Part shown: one piece after another, positions 55,215 through 63,954 of the stretch | Numbering within the stretch: the first letter of the stretch is position 1 | How the letters are laid out: every line of letters starts with the position of its first letter | Assembly (NCBI GenBank): GCA_922989275.2 | Contig: OV277856.1 | Location: forward strand, 54,631,358 to 54,695,357 | DNA length: 64,000 nucleotides | Origin: Gari tellinella | Lineage: Eukaryota > Mollusca > Bivalvia > Cardiida > Psammobiidae | Reading direction: 5' to 3' | Position numbers and translations under genes: made by a program | The notes under the pieces: generated by a model | Database searches by the model: none | The model's input: the letters and a program-made list of their open reading frames with translations, nothing else | Told to the model about the DNA's origin: nothing

Positions 55215-55649
55215 CCCTTTTAGTGCCATTATGGCGTCACAGCCCATCTAGAACATTCACTGTCGCTTTATCGTCTGCTTTTATTTCTAAAGTTTATAAC
55301 TTTAGGCATTTTGATTTTAAAACATTTATATGAGTGTCAAATAGTTTGGAACCTGGGACCCGTTTCATAAAACTTCGTATGGCAAATGTTGTCGTAAGTC
55401 AGATTATAAAAGTCTCAATTATTATTTATTTCTCCATTTTATCCTGTCTTGTGACATCTCTTTGGAATCGTCTTGAAAAGACGATTCCAAAGAGCTGTCA
55501 AAAGACAGGATAAGATAGAGAAATAAGAAATCAAATATATTTTAAAATTTTGACTTACGTCCGTTTTTGTTGTACGAAGTTTTATGAAACGGGCCCCTGG
55601 AACCGAACTATTGGCATCTGTGAATGCTGTCGGGCCTTGCAGTGAAAGG
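55215..55649 (+). mobile_element. Family B MITE interrupted in its hairpin
   Basis: TGAA|CCCTTTTAGTGCCATTATGG ... CCTTGCAGTGAAAGG|TTCAA. Left hairpin arm CAAATAGTTTGGAACC, right arm GGAACCGAACTATTGG, with the family F element between. Confidence 0.82.
55354..55597. mobile_element. Family F foldback nested in a hairpin
   Basis: TGGGACCCGTTTCATAAAAC ... GTTTTATGAAACGGGCCCC; centre GAATCGTCTTGAAAAGACGATTC. An exact 7-bp duplication TGGAACC flanks it (55347-55353, 55598-55604). Confidence 0.93.
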
Positions 55650-55654
55650 TTCAA

Positions 55655-55860
55655 CCCATTTGTGTCCCTACTATGGGACATAGGCAAACAGTGTAGATTC
55701 TGATCATACGCCGCATAATACTGCGTCTGATCAGAGTCTACATTGTTTGCTGATAGGAACTGTAATATAAAACAAAAACGAAAATGAAAATATAGACCAG
55801 GCATCCCTTAGATAAAAATGGACTAATTCAATATAGATAAGAATGGAAGAATACATTGGG
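55655..55860 (-). mobile_element. Family D MITE
   Basis: TTCAA|CCCATTTGTGTCCC ... TTGGGCGCAAATGGG|TTA, immediately after the family B copy and sharing its TTCAA. Hairpin GTGTAGATTCTGATCATACG ... GCGTCTGATCAGAGTCTACA. Confidence 0.92.
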
Positions 55861-56190
55861 CGCAAATGGGTTACTTGTGTACATTTCCACACTGTTTTAC
55901 CCTTTATATCTCAATCAAATGACGTGTTCAAATAATGGTTTCACAACGGATATTCTAGATAAATTGTTTTCCTTTCTCTTACAAATCAAGGATAGGTGTT
56001 TGCACAGTTACAGTGAAGTTGACTTTGTTCGCATATCAAACATATCCAAAGTGACATCAGAAGTATTTGCGTAATTGCAACCTTTGAAGGCTGCAGAATA
56101 CGCGTCATACCAGGCAGCTATCACTGAAACCAAGGGTTATGTTTCTAAACAACCATGTTGACTCAAATTTACACAGTGTTGTATGATGTA
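55861..56190. other. Unassigned DNA
   Basis: An open 72-codon frame (55856-56074) has no recognised domain. Confidence 0.35.
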
Positions 56191-56554
56191 TAGTACTCCC
56201 TCCCTACAACGGCCCTCCCTCCCAATAACGACTCCCTCCTTACAACGACCCTTGCTTCAGTTTCCTAAAAATACATTTAAGTCTAACGTTTTTACTGCTT
56301 CAATATCGTCTTCTTAAATTTGTCGTCTGCTGTTTTTTCTCAAAGTTACATATAAGAGGTTATTTTGACAGAAGAAATATAATGACAAGTGACAAACAGC
56401 TTGAATCCAGATCAGGCGCCGCGTCACGCGGCGTCTGATCTGGATTCAAGCTGTTTGCAAATGTAAGTCGATTTCCCTCCCTACAACGACTCCCTCTGAA
56501 CAACGCACACAATCTGTATCTCCCGTTGGGTATCGTTGTAGGGAGGGAGCACTG
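56191..56554 (-). mobile_element. Family C MITE, complete
   Basis: TA|TAGTACTCCCTCCCTACAAC ... CGTTGTAGGGAGGGAGCACTG|TA. Hairpin AGCTTGAATCCAGATCAGGC ... GCGTCTGATCTGGATTCAAG. Confidence 0.94.
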
Positions 56555-56639
56555 TATATTAATATCTATAACGTATATGTGCATTACCTGACCAAATCTA
56601 TACAAATATCTACGTATTTATTTTTATTACCCAATTATT

Positions 56640-56905
56640 TTCTCTCTTCACTCTTCTCTCTATCTCTCTCTTCTTTCTCTCTATCTCTCTCTCTCTCTTC
56701 TCTCTCCATCTCTCTATCTCCCTCTCTTTCTCTTACTTTCCCTATCTTTCTTTCTCTCTATCTCTCTCGTTCTCTTTTTCTTTATCTCTATCTCTCTTCC
56801 GCCCTGTTTCGTTATATCTCACACACATATACACAGTCTATTTTTCTCTCTGTCTCTCTTTCTCTCTCTCTTCCCTCTCTCTCTTCCATATCTCTGTCTC
56901 TTGTT
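56640..56905. repeat. (TC)n microsatellite, imperfect
   Basis: TCTCTCTC runs with CA, TTT and TAT interruptions. The Ser/Leu-rich frame through it is an artefact. Confidence 0.95.
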
Positions 56906-57640
56906 AGGATTCGATGCATAAATGGGTCAGGCAGACGGAATTATATTGACTTTGTTGAATATGGGTTAATTGCAGAGCACCCACGAACATGCTTTATTTT
57001 GACATATTGGTCAGTAAAACATAACAGACATGAATGGCGTTCTGTTTCCCTATCATTGTATCTCTTCTCGATGTAGTATATTGACATGTCAATGCTCGAA
57101 GTTGCATTCAGCACGTGTGCTTTATTAGTAGCGAACTCGTTCTGAATATCAAACCACACAATCACACTGTCACAATTCTTTGCCAAGTTCTATGAAAACA
57201 CTGAATCCAGTAAAATGTTGTAGATTGTACACTGCACACACGTAGGACAAGGTAGACATACATTGCGAGATATATAATTATGTATTAAGACAAACACATC
57301 CACAACAATAGAAATAAAAAAAATAAAAAATAAGCACAGATTCGCAGTCAGGTCATCTAAATAACAGAAACTCAGAGATTCAGAAAGATACACAAACTAA
57401 CAAACAGTGGTAGAAAACCGACAAACAGATGGACAGACAAAGATCAACCTGTTGATCTTTGGTGTCTAGGTACATGTAACGTCATGTTCAATGTAGATTT
57501 AGTTACCATGACAATGCAAATAACTATTTTAACTGATACATAAACATATTATTACTAATTCAACCAATATCAACCAATTAAATCCTATCGACGAGTAAGT
57601 TCGTCCTTTGTAAACAATATACCTATTAAGAAAACATTTG
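56906..57640. other. Unassigned DNA
   Basis: No gene or repeat family recognised; a short inverted pair AAAGATCAACCTGTTGATCTTT lies near 57440. Confidence 0.4.
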
Positions 57641-57649
57641 TCAATGCAA

Positions 57650-57800
57650 ACCCAGGTCAGAGGGTTCTTAAATATGCATTGTGCTCATGGTTTGCCCTTT
57701 TTGCCACTTTTCAATATATTGCAGAAAACAACCCTTTGAACTCTGAACCTTATTTTGAAACTGGAATTGTCCTTCAAACGTTTCAGGGATGCATGAGGCA
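57650..57800 (+). mobile_element. Family K remnant
   Basis: GCAAACCCAGGTCAGAGGGTTC, GAAACTGGAATTGTCCTTCA, GTTTCAGGGATG match the right two thirds of 17650-17890. Confidence 0.6.
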
Positions 57801-57867
57801 ATTAAACAAATCTACAAAAACATCTAAATGGTGTTAGTTATTAGGTTGTTCACTACAGATGAATTCT

Positions 57868-58001
57868 TAAAACAAAGTTATAGTAAAGCAGAAAGCACCT
57901 AAAGGAGCTTTCTGTTTTAAAGTCACTTTGCTTGAAGCTGCCGACTATATTTATATAATCAATTAGCCTTCGATGTAGTGGTTGTAACAGGGAGGTTTTT
58001 C
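57868..58001. mobile_element. Family J-like foldback
   Basis: GTAAAGCAGAAAGCACCTAA / AGGAGCTTTCTGTTTTAAAG palindrome and right end GTAGTGGTTGTAACAGGGAGG with TTTTTCTGTAG. Confidence 0.6.
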
Positions 58002-58689
58002 TGTAGTTAAAACGCAATGGAAGTTTCAAAACAAAATCTAACACGTATCAGTAATGTTGCAAGTAATATATGTGAGTTTTCCTGGAATATTCCGACATCG
58101 ACGCAAGGACAATATTAGAGAGAGGTTATTTTGCCTTCAGTAGTTCTGTCGTGATGTATTCAGAAGCATCCATCTGTTTTCTAATATACGAACACGATAA
58201 AGTAACTACATTTGGGGTGAGGTACTTTTTTTACATTTTGTTTGAATTTTTTTTTTGTTATACTTAGAAGTACAAACCATAGACAATTTTGGTATCAAAA
58301 TGCGCAAAGATGTATTGGCTACACGATAGTGGATTTTTAATTCTATAAGTTGCAGACCATAATTTTCTGTGTGAATGACGATGGTGTAAAAAGTGAAAGT
58401 TACAAATGAACAGTTTCTTTGTCGTGTTAGTACACCATATCAATTTTTAATATAACACAACCTATCGTATCCGCCGATTAACCCATACAATAGATAGGTA
58501 TAGTTTTGTGATATTTAGAAACCGACACATGTGCTTAAGAAAGGCTCGTGCAGAACAAAAGAATTACAGGTAGTTCATGTCCTTCGCATGAGGTAGCCAT
58601 TTGTCACTTGGAGTTATTCGATCTTCGTCATTGAATTATCGCGAAATGTACTCGACCTGTCTGTGAGTCTGTGTGTTATTATTTATCTA
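58002..58689. other. Unassigned DNA
   Basis: No gene or repeat recognised. Confidence 0.4.
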
Positions 58690-58908
58690 CAGTGGAGATA
58701 ATGTTGTTCTTTTTGACGAAACGCGTTTAGGCTAAATCTATTATTATTTCCATTTAAAACCCGACGTCTGATCAGGCTCCAAACTATTTGCCACTCTGAA
58801 TAAAATGAATGGTCAGAATAGTCAAAAGGTTATTTATGGTACATTTTATTGCAATGTGTTTGCGATTCGTTTAAGTTTAAACGGCAAAGAATGACGTCTT
58901 CTCCACTG
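58690..58908 (+). mobile_element. Family A MITE, A2, half hairpin
   Basis: CAGTGGAGATAATGTTGTTC ... GACGTCTTCTCCACTG|TA. The left hairpin arm is missing; AAACCCGACGTCTGATCAGG starts at the apex. Confidence 0.88.
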
Positions 58909-59187
58909 TATTTCTATTGCGTTGGTTTGTGTTTCATTATATATATCTGTTGATCTCTCTGACTATTTGTCTTGTGCTACGTGTGTGCAGTTTGTCAGTC
59001 TACAAAACAAAGTTGACAAAATGTGCAAGTGCGTGTATAGTAGAGACATTGTTCTTTCCCGCAAAACCGGAACTAAATGCAGTTGTAGTGAAATAAGATG
59101 TGAAAACATGATAACCATTTGAAAATGTGAACCATTATGTTTAATCTATATAGAAACCAGGTTCGAGCATTTTTCAGACACATGATA
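58909..59187. other. Unassigned DNA
   Basis: Nothing recognised. Confidence 0.4.
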
Positions 59188-59282
59188 AGCTGGCGTCCAA
59201 TCTAGCTCCAAACTGTTTGCCATGGAAAAAAATATTTAAGCATTAACGCACTTATTGGGAAAGAATAGTGTCAGCTCCACTG
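59188..59282 (-). mobile_element. Family A right-half fragment
   Basis: CTGGCGTCCAATCTAGCTCC through CAGCTCCACTG|TA; the left half is absent. Confidence 0.75.
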
Positions 59283-59313
59283 TATGCGTTGCAGGTAGAA
59301 ACTATGTTCGTTA

Positions 59314-59559
59314 CAGTGGAGAAAATGTTATTCTTTCCCAATAAACGCGTTTACGCTAAAACTATTATTTCTATTGCAAACAGTTTGGAGCCAGATCAGA
59401 CGCCGGGTAACCCGGCGTCTGATCAGGCTCCAAACTGTTTGCCACCAAGATAAAAATGAATTATCAGAATTGTCCAAAGGTTGCACTTTCTACGTTTTAG
59501 CGTTTTGCGTTTGCGTTTGCGTTTCGTTTAAACGGGAAAGAATAACATATTCTCCACTG
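59314..59559 (+). mobile_element. Family A MITE, mixed type
   Basis: CAGTGGAGAAAATG left, AACATATTCTCCACTG right; intact hairpin. Confidence 0.95.
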
Positions 59560-59878
59560 TACATATTTGTGGGACATTAACTTACCTGTGAATATAGAGT
59601 AGATTCCTCTCTATTGGAAAATGTTAAATGGGACGAACAGCCGTTATAGTATTGCACTGCTAGTGATAAACGGAAGCTTACTATAGCTATTTCTATATTT
59701 CTATTATTGTTATTGTTGGAACCCAATTACTGGCTACACAATGGTTCTATGCAAATGTGATTATGGACGGATAAATGTGCATTTTATAATTCCGATGTTT
59801 TCCGGGTTTCCGGATTTCCGGGTTATTTTTGAGATTCTGAAACAGTTTAAATTACCATGAAGTTGATATTGGATTTAA

Positions 59879-60106
59879 CCATTTCGCTCTGAAAAGCACG
59901 TTTGTAAACAATTAAGATCCTGATCAGACGCCGCGTAACGCGGCGTCTGATCAGGATCTAAACTGTTTGACACTAGTTTTGAAATTTCTTCAGTCATATT
60001 GCCTTATTTTGCAACTTTTAAACAATAGTGCAGACAAAGAAATGAAGCAGACGACAATGAAACGGTGAAGTGGTAAACATCTCCCGAATAGTTTGATCAT
60101 GAAAGG
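59879..60106 (+). mobile_element. Family B MITE, perfect hairpin
   Basis: TTAA|CCATTTCGCTCTGAAAAGC ... GTTTGATCATGAAAGG. Hairpin GATCCTGATCAGACGCCGCG with an exact complement. Same subtype as 780-1003. Confidence 0.88.
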
Positions 60107-60140
60107 ATACATACTGACCAGACGACACTGGAATAGGCAG

Positions 60141-60349
60141 ATGATTATGATACTGATATGACAGCTGTCAATCACACCTATTACAATGTATTAGATAAAG
60201 ACCGTGTTAATATATCACAGGGATATACCCAGAAGCAAACATCAGAGGACACTGTTGTGGTGATCATTACAATGTCAGTTCTGTGTATAAGTCTTGTAGT
60301 TTTGGGCTATGTCATATACAAGAAATGTGTTTGTTACTGCAAGGAATGA
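60141..60349 (+). CDS. Possible last exon of a single-pass membrane protein
   Basis: A possible 3' splice site (AATAGGCAG) precedes 60141. The frame runs to TAA at 60347-60349, with an in-frame ATG at 60158. The product has an acidic, tyrosine-containing start (DDYDTD, NHTYYNVLDKD), a hydrophobic segment of about 22 residues (VVVIITMSVLCISLVVLGYV) and a basic, Cys-rich tail (YKKCVCYCKE). This could be the terminal exon or a pseudogene exon of a receptor-like protein. A nearby frame at about 60535-60594 (NQDETYAESSSMG) has another tyrosine motif. No family was recognised, and no upstream exon or polypyrimidine tract is convincing. Confidence 0.3.
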
Positions 60350-60801
60350 TCAAGACCTGATGGATACGGTTAGTGATCAAATAATGGATGATACAGAAGT
60401 GTGAACTTTTCGTCTTTAACCGAGGATTATGATGCAAGGTATATCGGAATACTCTAATAGGTTGTTTGTGACGAAAATGAACGTATTCAAAATATCCAAC
60501 ATTGAAATATACAACTGCTCAAATGATTTTAAACACATGTCACAACTTAAATCAAGATGAAACTTATGCCGAAAGCTCCAGTATGGGAATTTGACTTTAC
60601 GTGCATCTTACTTTGACGACCAATGTGTTAGAGTAATGTTTTAGTGTTCGTATTTGTAGAACTATACTGTGCGATGGAGATCAGAATTCAATTTATCAGA
60701 AAGGCCGTGCGCCTGAAATAGTTTATTCTTGGATTGCGAAATCAGGACAAATTGTGACAACATGTGTTGAGCCCCTTCTCTGCTCTGCCAAGTTTGTCAA
60801 C
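60350..60801. other. Unassigned DNA
   Basis: May contain degraded exon-like pieces related to the neighbouring frame; no repeat family. Confidence 0.35.
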
Positions 60802-60994
60802 CAGGGCTCCAGATAAGAGGTAGTTATTTCAACAAATCCAACATTTTCTCACTCTTTTTAGAACCAAATCCTATGGTGTTACTACTCATTAGAATCGTCT
60901 CGAAGAGACGATTCTAATAAGTAGTGACACCATAGGGTTTAATTAAGAAATAAAGATTTTAGTATTTGAAAAACTACCCTTATCTGATGTTCTG
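60802..60994. mobile_element. Family I foldback
   Basis: CAGGGCTCCAGATAAGAGG ... CCCTTATCTGATGTTCTG; centre ATTAGAATCGTCTCGAAGAG and its complement, then GTGACACCATAGGG. Confidence 0.87.
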
Positions 60995-61018
60995 ACAACA
61001 CTAACATAAGCATCTTAA

Positions 61019-61262
61019 CCCTTTCCCTGATAGAAGCGACTTTTAGCACATGTATTTTATTCATCCGCTGAAGAAAATAGTTCCAATATAAACCGTACTG
61101 AAAATGTGTCATATTTAATACTTTCCTTATTCTAGCTGGTAATAGCTTAAAGCAGGCTGAAAGTAAAGCAGAATGCGCCTTAGGGCGCATTCTGCTTTAC
61201 TTTCAACCTGCTTTAAGTAGTCACCTATCTTCAATATTATAACTAGGCTATCAGGTAAAGGG
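61019..61262 (+). mobile_element. Family E MITE, best-preserved ends
   Basis: TTAA|CCCTTTCCCTGATAG ... CTATCAGGTAAAGGG|TTAA, with the full GAATGCGCCTTAGGGCGCAT palindrome. Confidence 0.95.
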
Positions 61263-61409
61263 TTAACCAAACGCCGCGTAACGCAGTGTCTGATTAGGAC
61301 CTGGACAAGACAGAATAGAGCATATCTTGTATAAATCAGTTTACAAATGAGTGTAACAACATGTGATCATGATGCAAATTATTCAGTATGGCTTAGGATT
61401 CAAACTGTA

Positions 61410-61655
61410 CAGTGGAGAATCTGTTATTCTTTCCCAATAAACGCGTTTACGCTAAAACCATTATTTGCAGTGCAAACAGTTTGGAGCCAGATCAGACGCC
61501 AGGTAACCCGGCGTCTGATCAGGCTCCAAACTGTTTGCCACCAAGATAAACAAGAATTATCAGAACTGTCCAAAAATTGTTCTTTTCTACGTTTTAGTGC
61601 TTTGCGTTTGCGTACGTTTGCGTTTAAACGGGAAAGAATAACAGATTATCCACTG
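61410..61655 (+). mobile_element. Family A MITE, A1
   Basis: Complete; apex GCCAGGTAACCCGGC, right end ACAGATTATCCACTG. Confidence 0.96.
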
Positions 61656-61716
61656 TATGTGTCACAATGGCAGTGGTAGACGGGTCAGTGCGTTTTAATG
61701 ACAGTCAAAGAGTAAA

Positions 61717-61990
61717 CCCATTCCTCCATAGATACGCATTATAACGCATTTAATTTATTCCTCCGCTGAGGAAAATAGTACCAATTTATGAGGCATGTAT
61801 ATGTATCATAAGAAATGTGTCTTATATACTAGCAGTTATAGGGTTAAAGCAGATTGCAAGTAAAGCTGAATGTGACATAAGGCACATTCGGCTTAACTTT
61901 CAACCTACTTTAAGTGATCGCATATCTTTAATATTAGACTTTAAGAGGACACATACCTTTAATGCTACAAACAGGATATGAGGTAAAAGG
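61717..61990 (+). mobile_element. Family E MITE, diverged
   Basis: CCCATTCCTCCATAG ... GATATGAGGTAAAAGG|TTAA; palindrome GAATGTGACATAAGGCACATTC. The right arm is longer by about 25 bp. Confidence 0.82.
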
Positions 61991-62085
61991 TTAAATATTG
62001 AACAATGTACATTTGGATAAGACAAGAGTTTGTGTATTAGCGATTAGTATAGTGCTAATTATATCATTGCTCAGTTTGCGTATAT

Positions 62086-62265
62086 AATAAAACCTCTCTT
62101 TATCGACCAATCAATAAGATGTAATATGTGTTTTATCTATTACTTAATAGATACTCATCATATGCCCTTTAATTTATTCCTCTAATGAACGAACTTTCTG
62201 TTTTACTGTCACCTCAAATCAATTAGCCTTCCTTTAAGTGGTCGTAGTAGAGAGGTTTTACTGTT
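62086..62265. mobile_element. Family J foldback, diverged
   Basis: AATAAAACCTCTCTTTATCGACC ... GTGGTCGTAGTAGAGAGG TTTTACTG. Confidence 0.7.
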
Positions 62266-62505
62266 TTAGAGTGTCGTAGAAGACAAGCTTAATGATTGGT
62301 ACAAATCATTTGTGATACCCCTGTTATGCATTAAGACAACTTTTTATGAAGACTTATCATGGAAACATGTCACGGTATACTTCATATCGCAGTGCCTTAC
62401 ACAATAAACTATGACCATTGCAAGAATATTATTGTATTTCGAAAGTTTGTTTCAATACGTTAATCTTTCCCATTAAAGCCAAACTAAACACATTGCAATA
62501 ACATA

Positions 62506-62751
62506 CAGTGGAGAATCTGTTATTCTTTCCCGTTTAAACGCAAACGTACGCAAACGCAAAACACTAAAACGTATAAAAGAACAAATTTTGGACAATTCAC
62601 ATACTTCTTGTTTATCTTGGTGGCAAACAGTTTGGAGCCTGATCAGACGCAGGGTTACCCGGCGTCTGGTCTGGCTCCAAACTGTTTGTATTGGAAATAA
62701 TAGTTTTAGCGTAAACGCGTTTATTGGGAAAGAATAACACATTCTCCACTG
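62506..62751 (-). mobile_element. Family A MITE, A1
   Basis: Complete; hairpin with GCAGGGTTACCCGGC and GGCGTCTGGTCTGG substitutions. Confidence 0.95.
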
Positions 62752-62789
62752 TAGAACAGTTTTGAAAATATTTACGATTTGTCTAAATC

Positions 62790-62880
62790 TAAATTGCAAA
62801 CATTATGGAGTCAGGGTCCATGCTTATAAAGCGTCTTGGTTGAGTCATAGTTTGTTCTACCGAAAGATTGGTTTATGAAA
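62790..62880. repeat. Hairpin arm broken by family G-like sequence
   Basis: GCAAACATTATGGAGTCAGG, then GTCCATGCTTATAAAGCG and TTGAGTCATAGTTTGTTCT, the family G arm order. Confidence 0.5.
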
Positions 62881-63177
62881 TGGTTAATGAAACATATTTC
62901 CTTTGACATATTTTAAAATAGAATTGAAGTTTATTAGAATTATTTATTTACCAAATACGTAAAGGCGTAAGATGTGTTTCTTTGGCGGCAATGGCTAATC
63001 AACTTTTTTATAAATGGCGGCAGGTGCATGTCATTATTAAATTGCGAAAATTGTACATTGGTGTATATAAATTGCGAAATTTAAAAATATTCAAAACAAT
63101 ATTGTACATGTTATGATGGCCATGCGATGTATTATATTTGTCGAACTGAATTAGAAATGGCCTGAAGGTGTAAAGGT
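62881..63177. other. Unassigned AT-rich DNA
   Basis: Nothing recognised. Confidence 0.4.
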
Positions 63178-63474
63178 TGGGAGACACAGAGTGTGTGTAA
63201 TGTTCGGTGGGAGTCGTTATAGGGAGGGAAAATTAAGACTTGGCTTACATTTGCAAACAGCAAATATAGTCACTCGTCATTACAGTATATTTCTTGTGTC
63301 AAACTGTCCTTTTATATGTAACAACAGAAAAAAACATGCATTCGACAATTTTAAGCAGGCGATATTGCAGTAGTAAAATCGTTATACATAACTGCCCTGT
63401 TTAGGGAAATGCGGCGAATGGTCGTTATAAGGAGGGAGTCGTTGTAGGGTGGGTCGTTGTATGGAGGGAACATT
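63178..63474 (+). mobile_element. Family C copy, hairpin lost
   Basis: GAGACACAGAGTGTGTGTAATG, AAGACTTGGCTTACATTTGC, AAACAGCAAATATAGTCACTCGTCATT: the hairpin is replaced by a short scar. Right end GTCGTTGTATGGAGGGAACATTG. Confidence 0.82.
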
Positions 63475-63548
63475 GTTATTGATAGTTGTAACTGCTCATG
63501 TAGAACTATTATAAGCTCATACTTGAACAAATTCAGAGGCATTATATA

Positions 63549-63799
63549 CAGTAGAGAAAACGTTATTCTTTCCCGTTTAAACGCAAACGAAACGCAAACG
63601 CAAAACACTAATAAACATAGAAAAGTACAACATTTTGACAATTCTGACGAATTATGCTTATCTTAGTGGCAAACAGTTTGGAGCCTGATCAGACGCCGGG
63701 TTACCCGGCGTCTGATCTTGCTCCAAACTTTTGTAATTAAAATAATAGTTTTAGCGTTACAAACGCGTTTATTGGGAAAGAATAACGTTTTCTCCACTA
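63549..63799 (-). mobile_element. Family A MITE, A2
   Basis: TA|CAGTAGAGAAAACG ... CGTTTTCTCCACTATA; intact hairpin. Confidence 0.94.
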
Positions 63800-63954
63800 T
63801 AGTATCCCTGTAAAGGTCAATCAATTTGCCCTCGTTGCACGTGCTTGTTTGTTTATTTCATAAAATATATTCCATAACGTATGTTTATAACCTTGCATAT
63901 AATATTTGAAATTATAATGAATAATCATGCGTTTGTTACAGTTGTGCAGATTAA

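Noticed and set aside
56579..57076. 165-codon Ser/Leu-rich frame
   Set aside because: Runs through the (TC)n microsatellite into unrelated sequence; no start context or domain.
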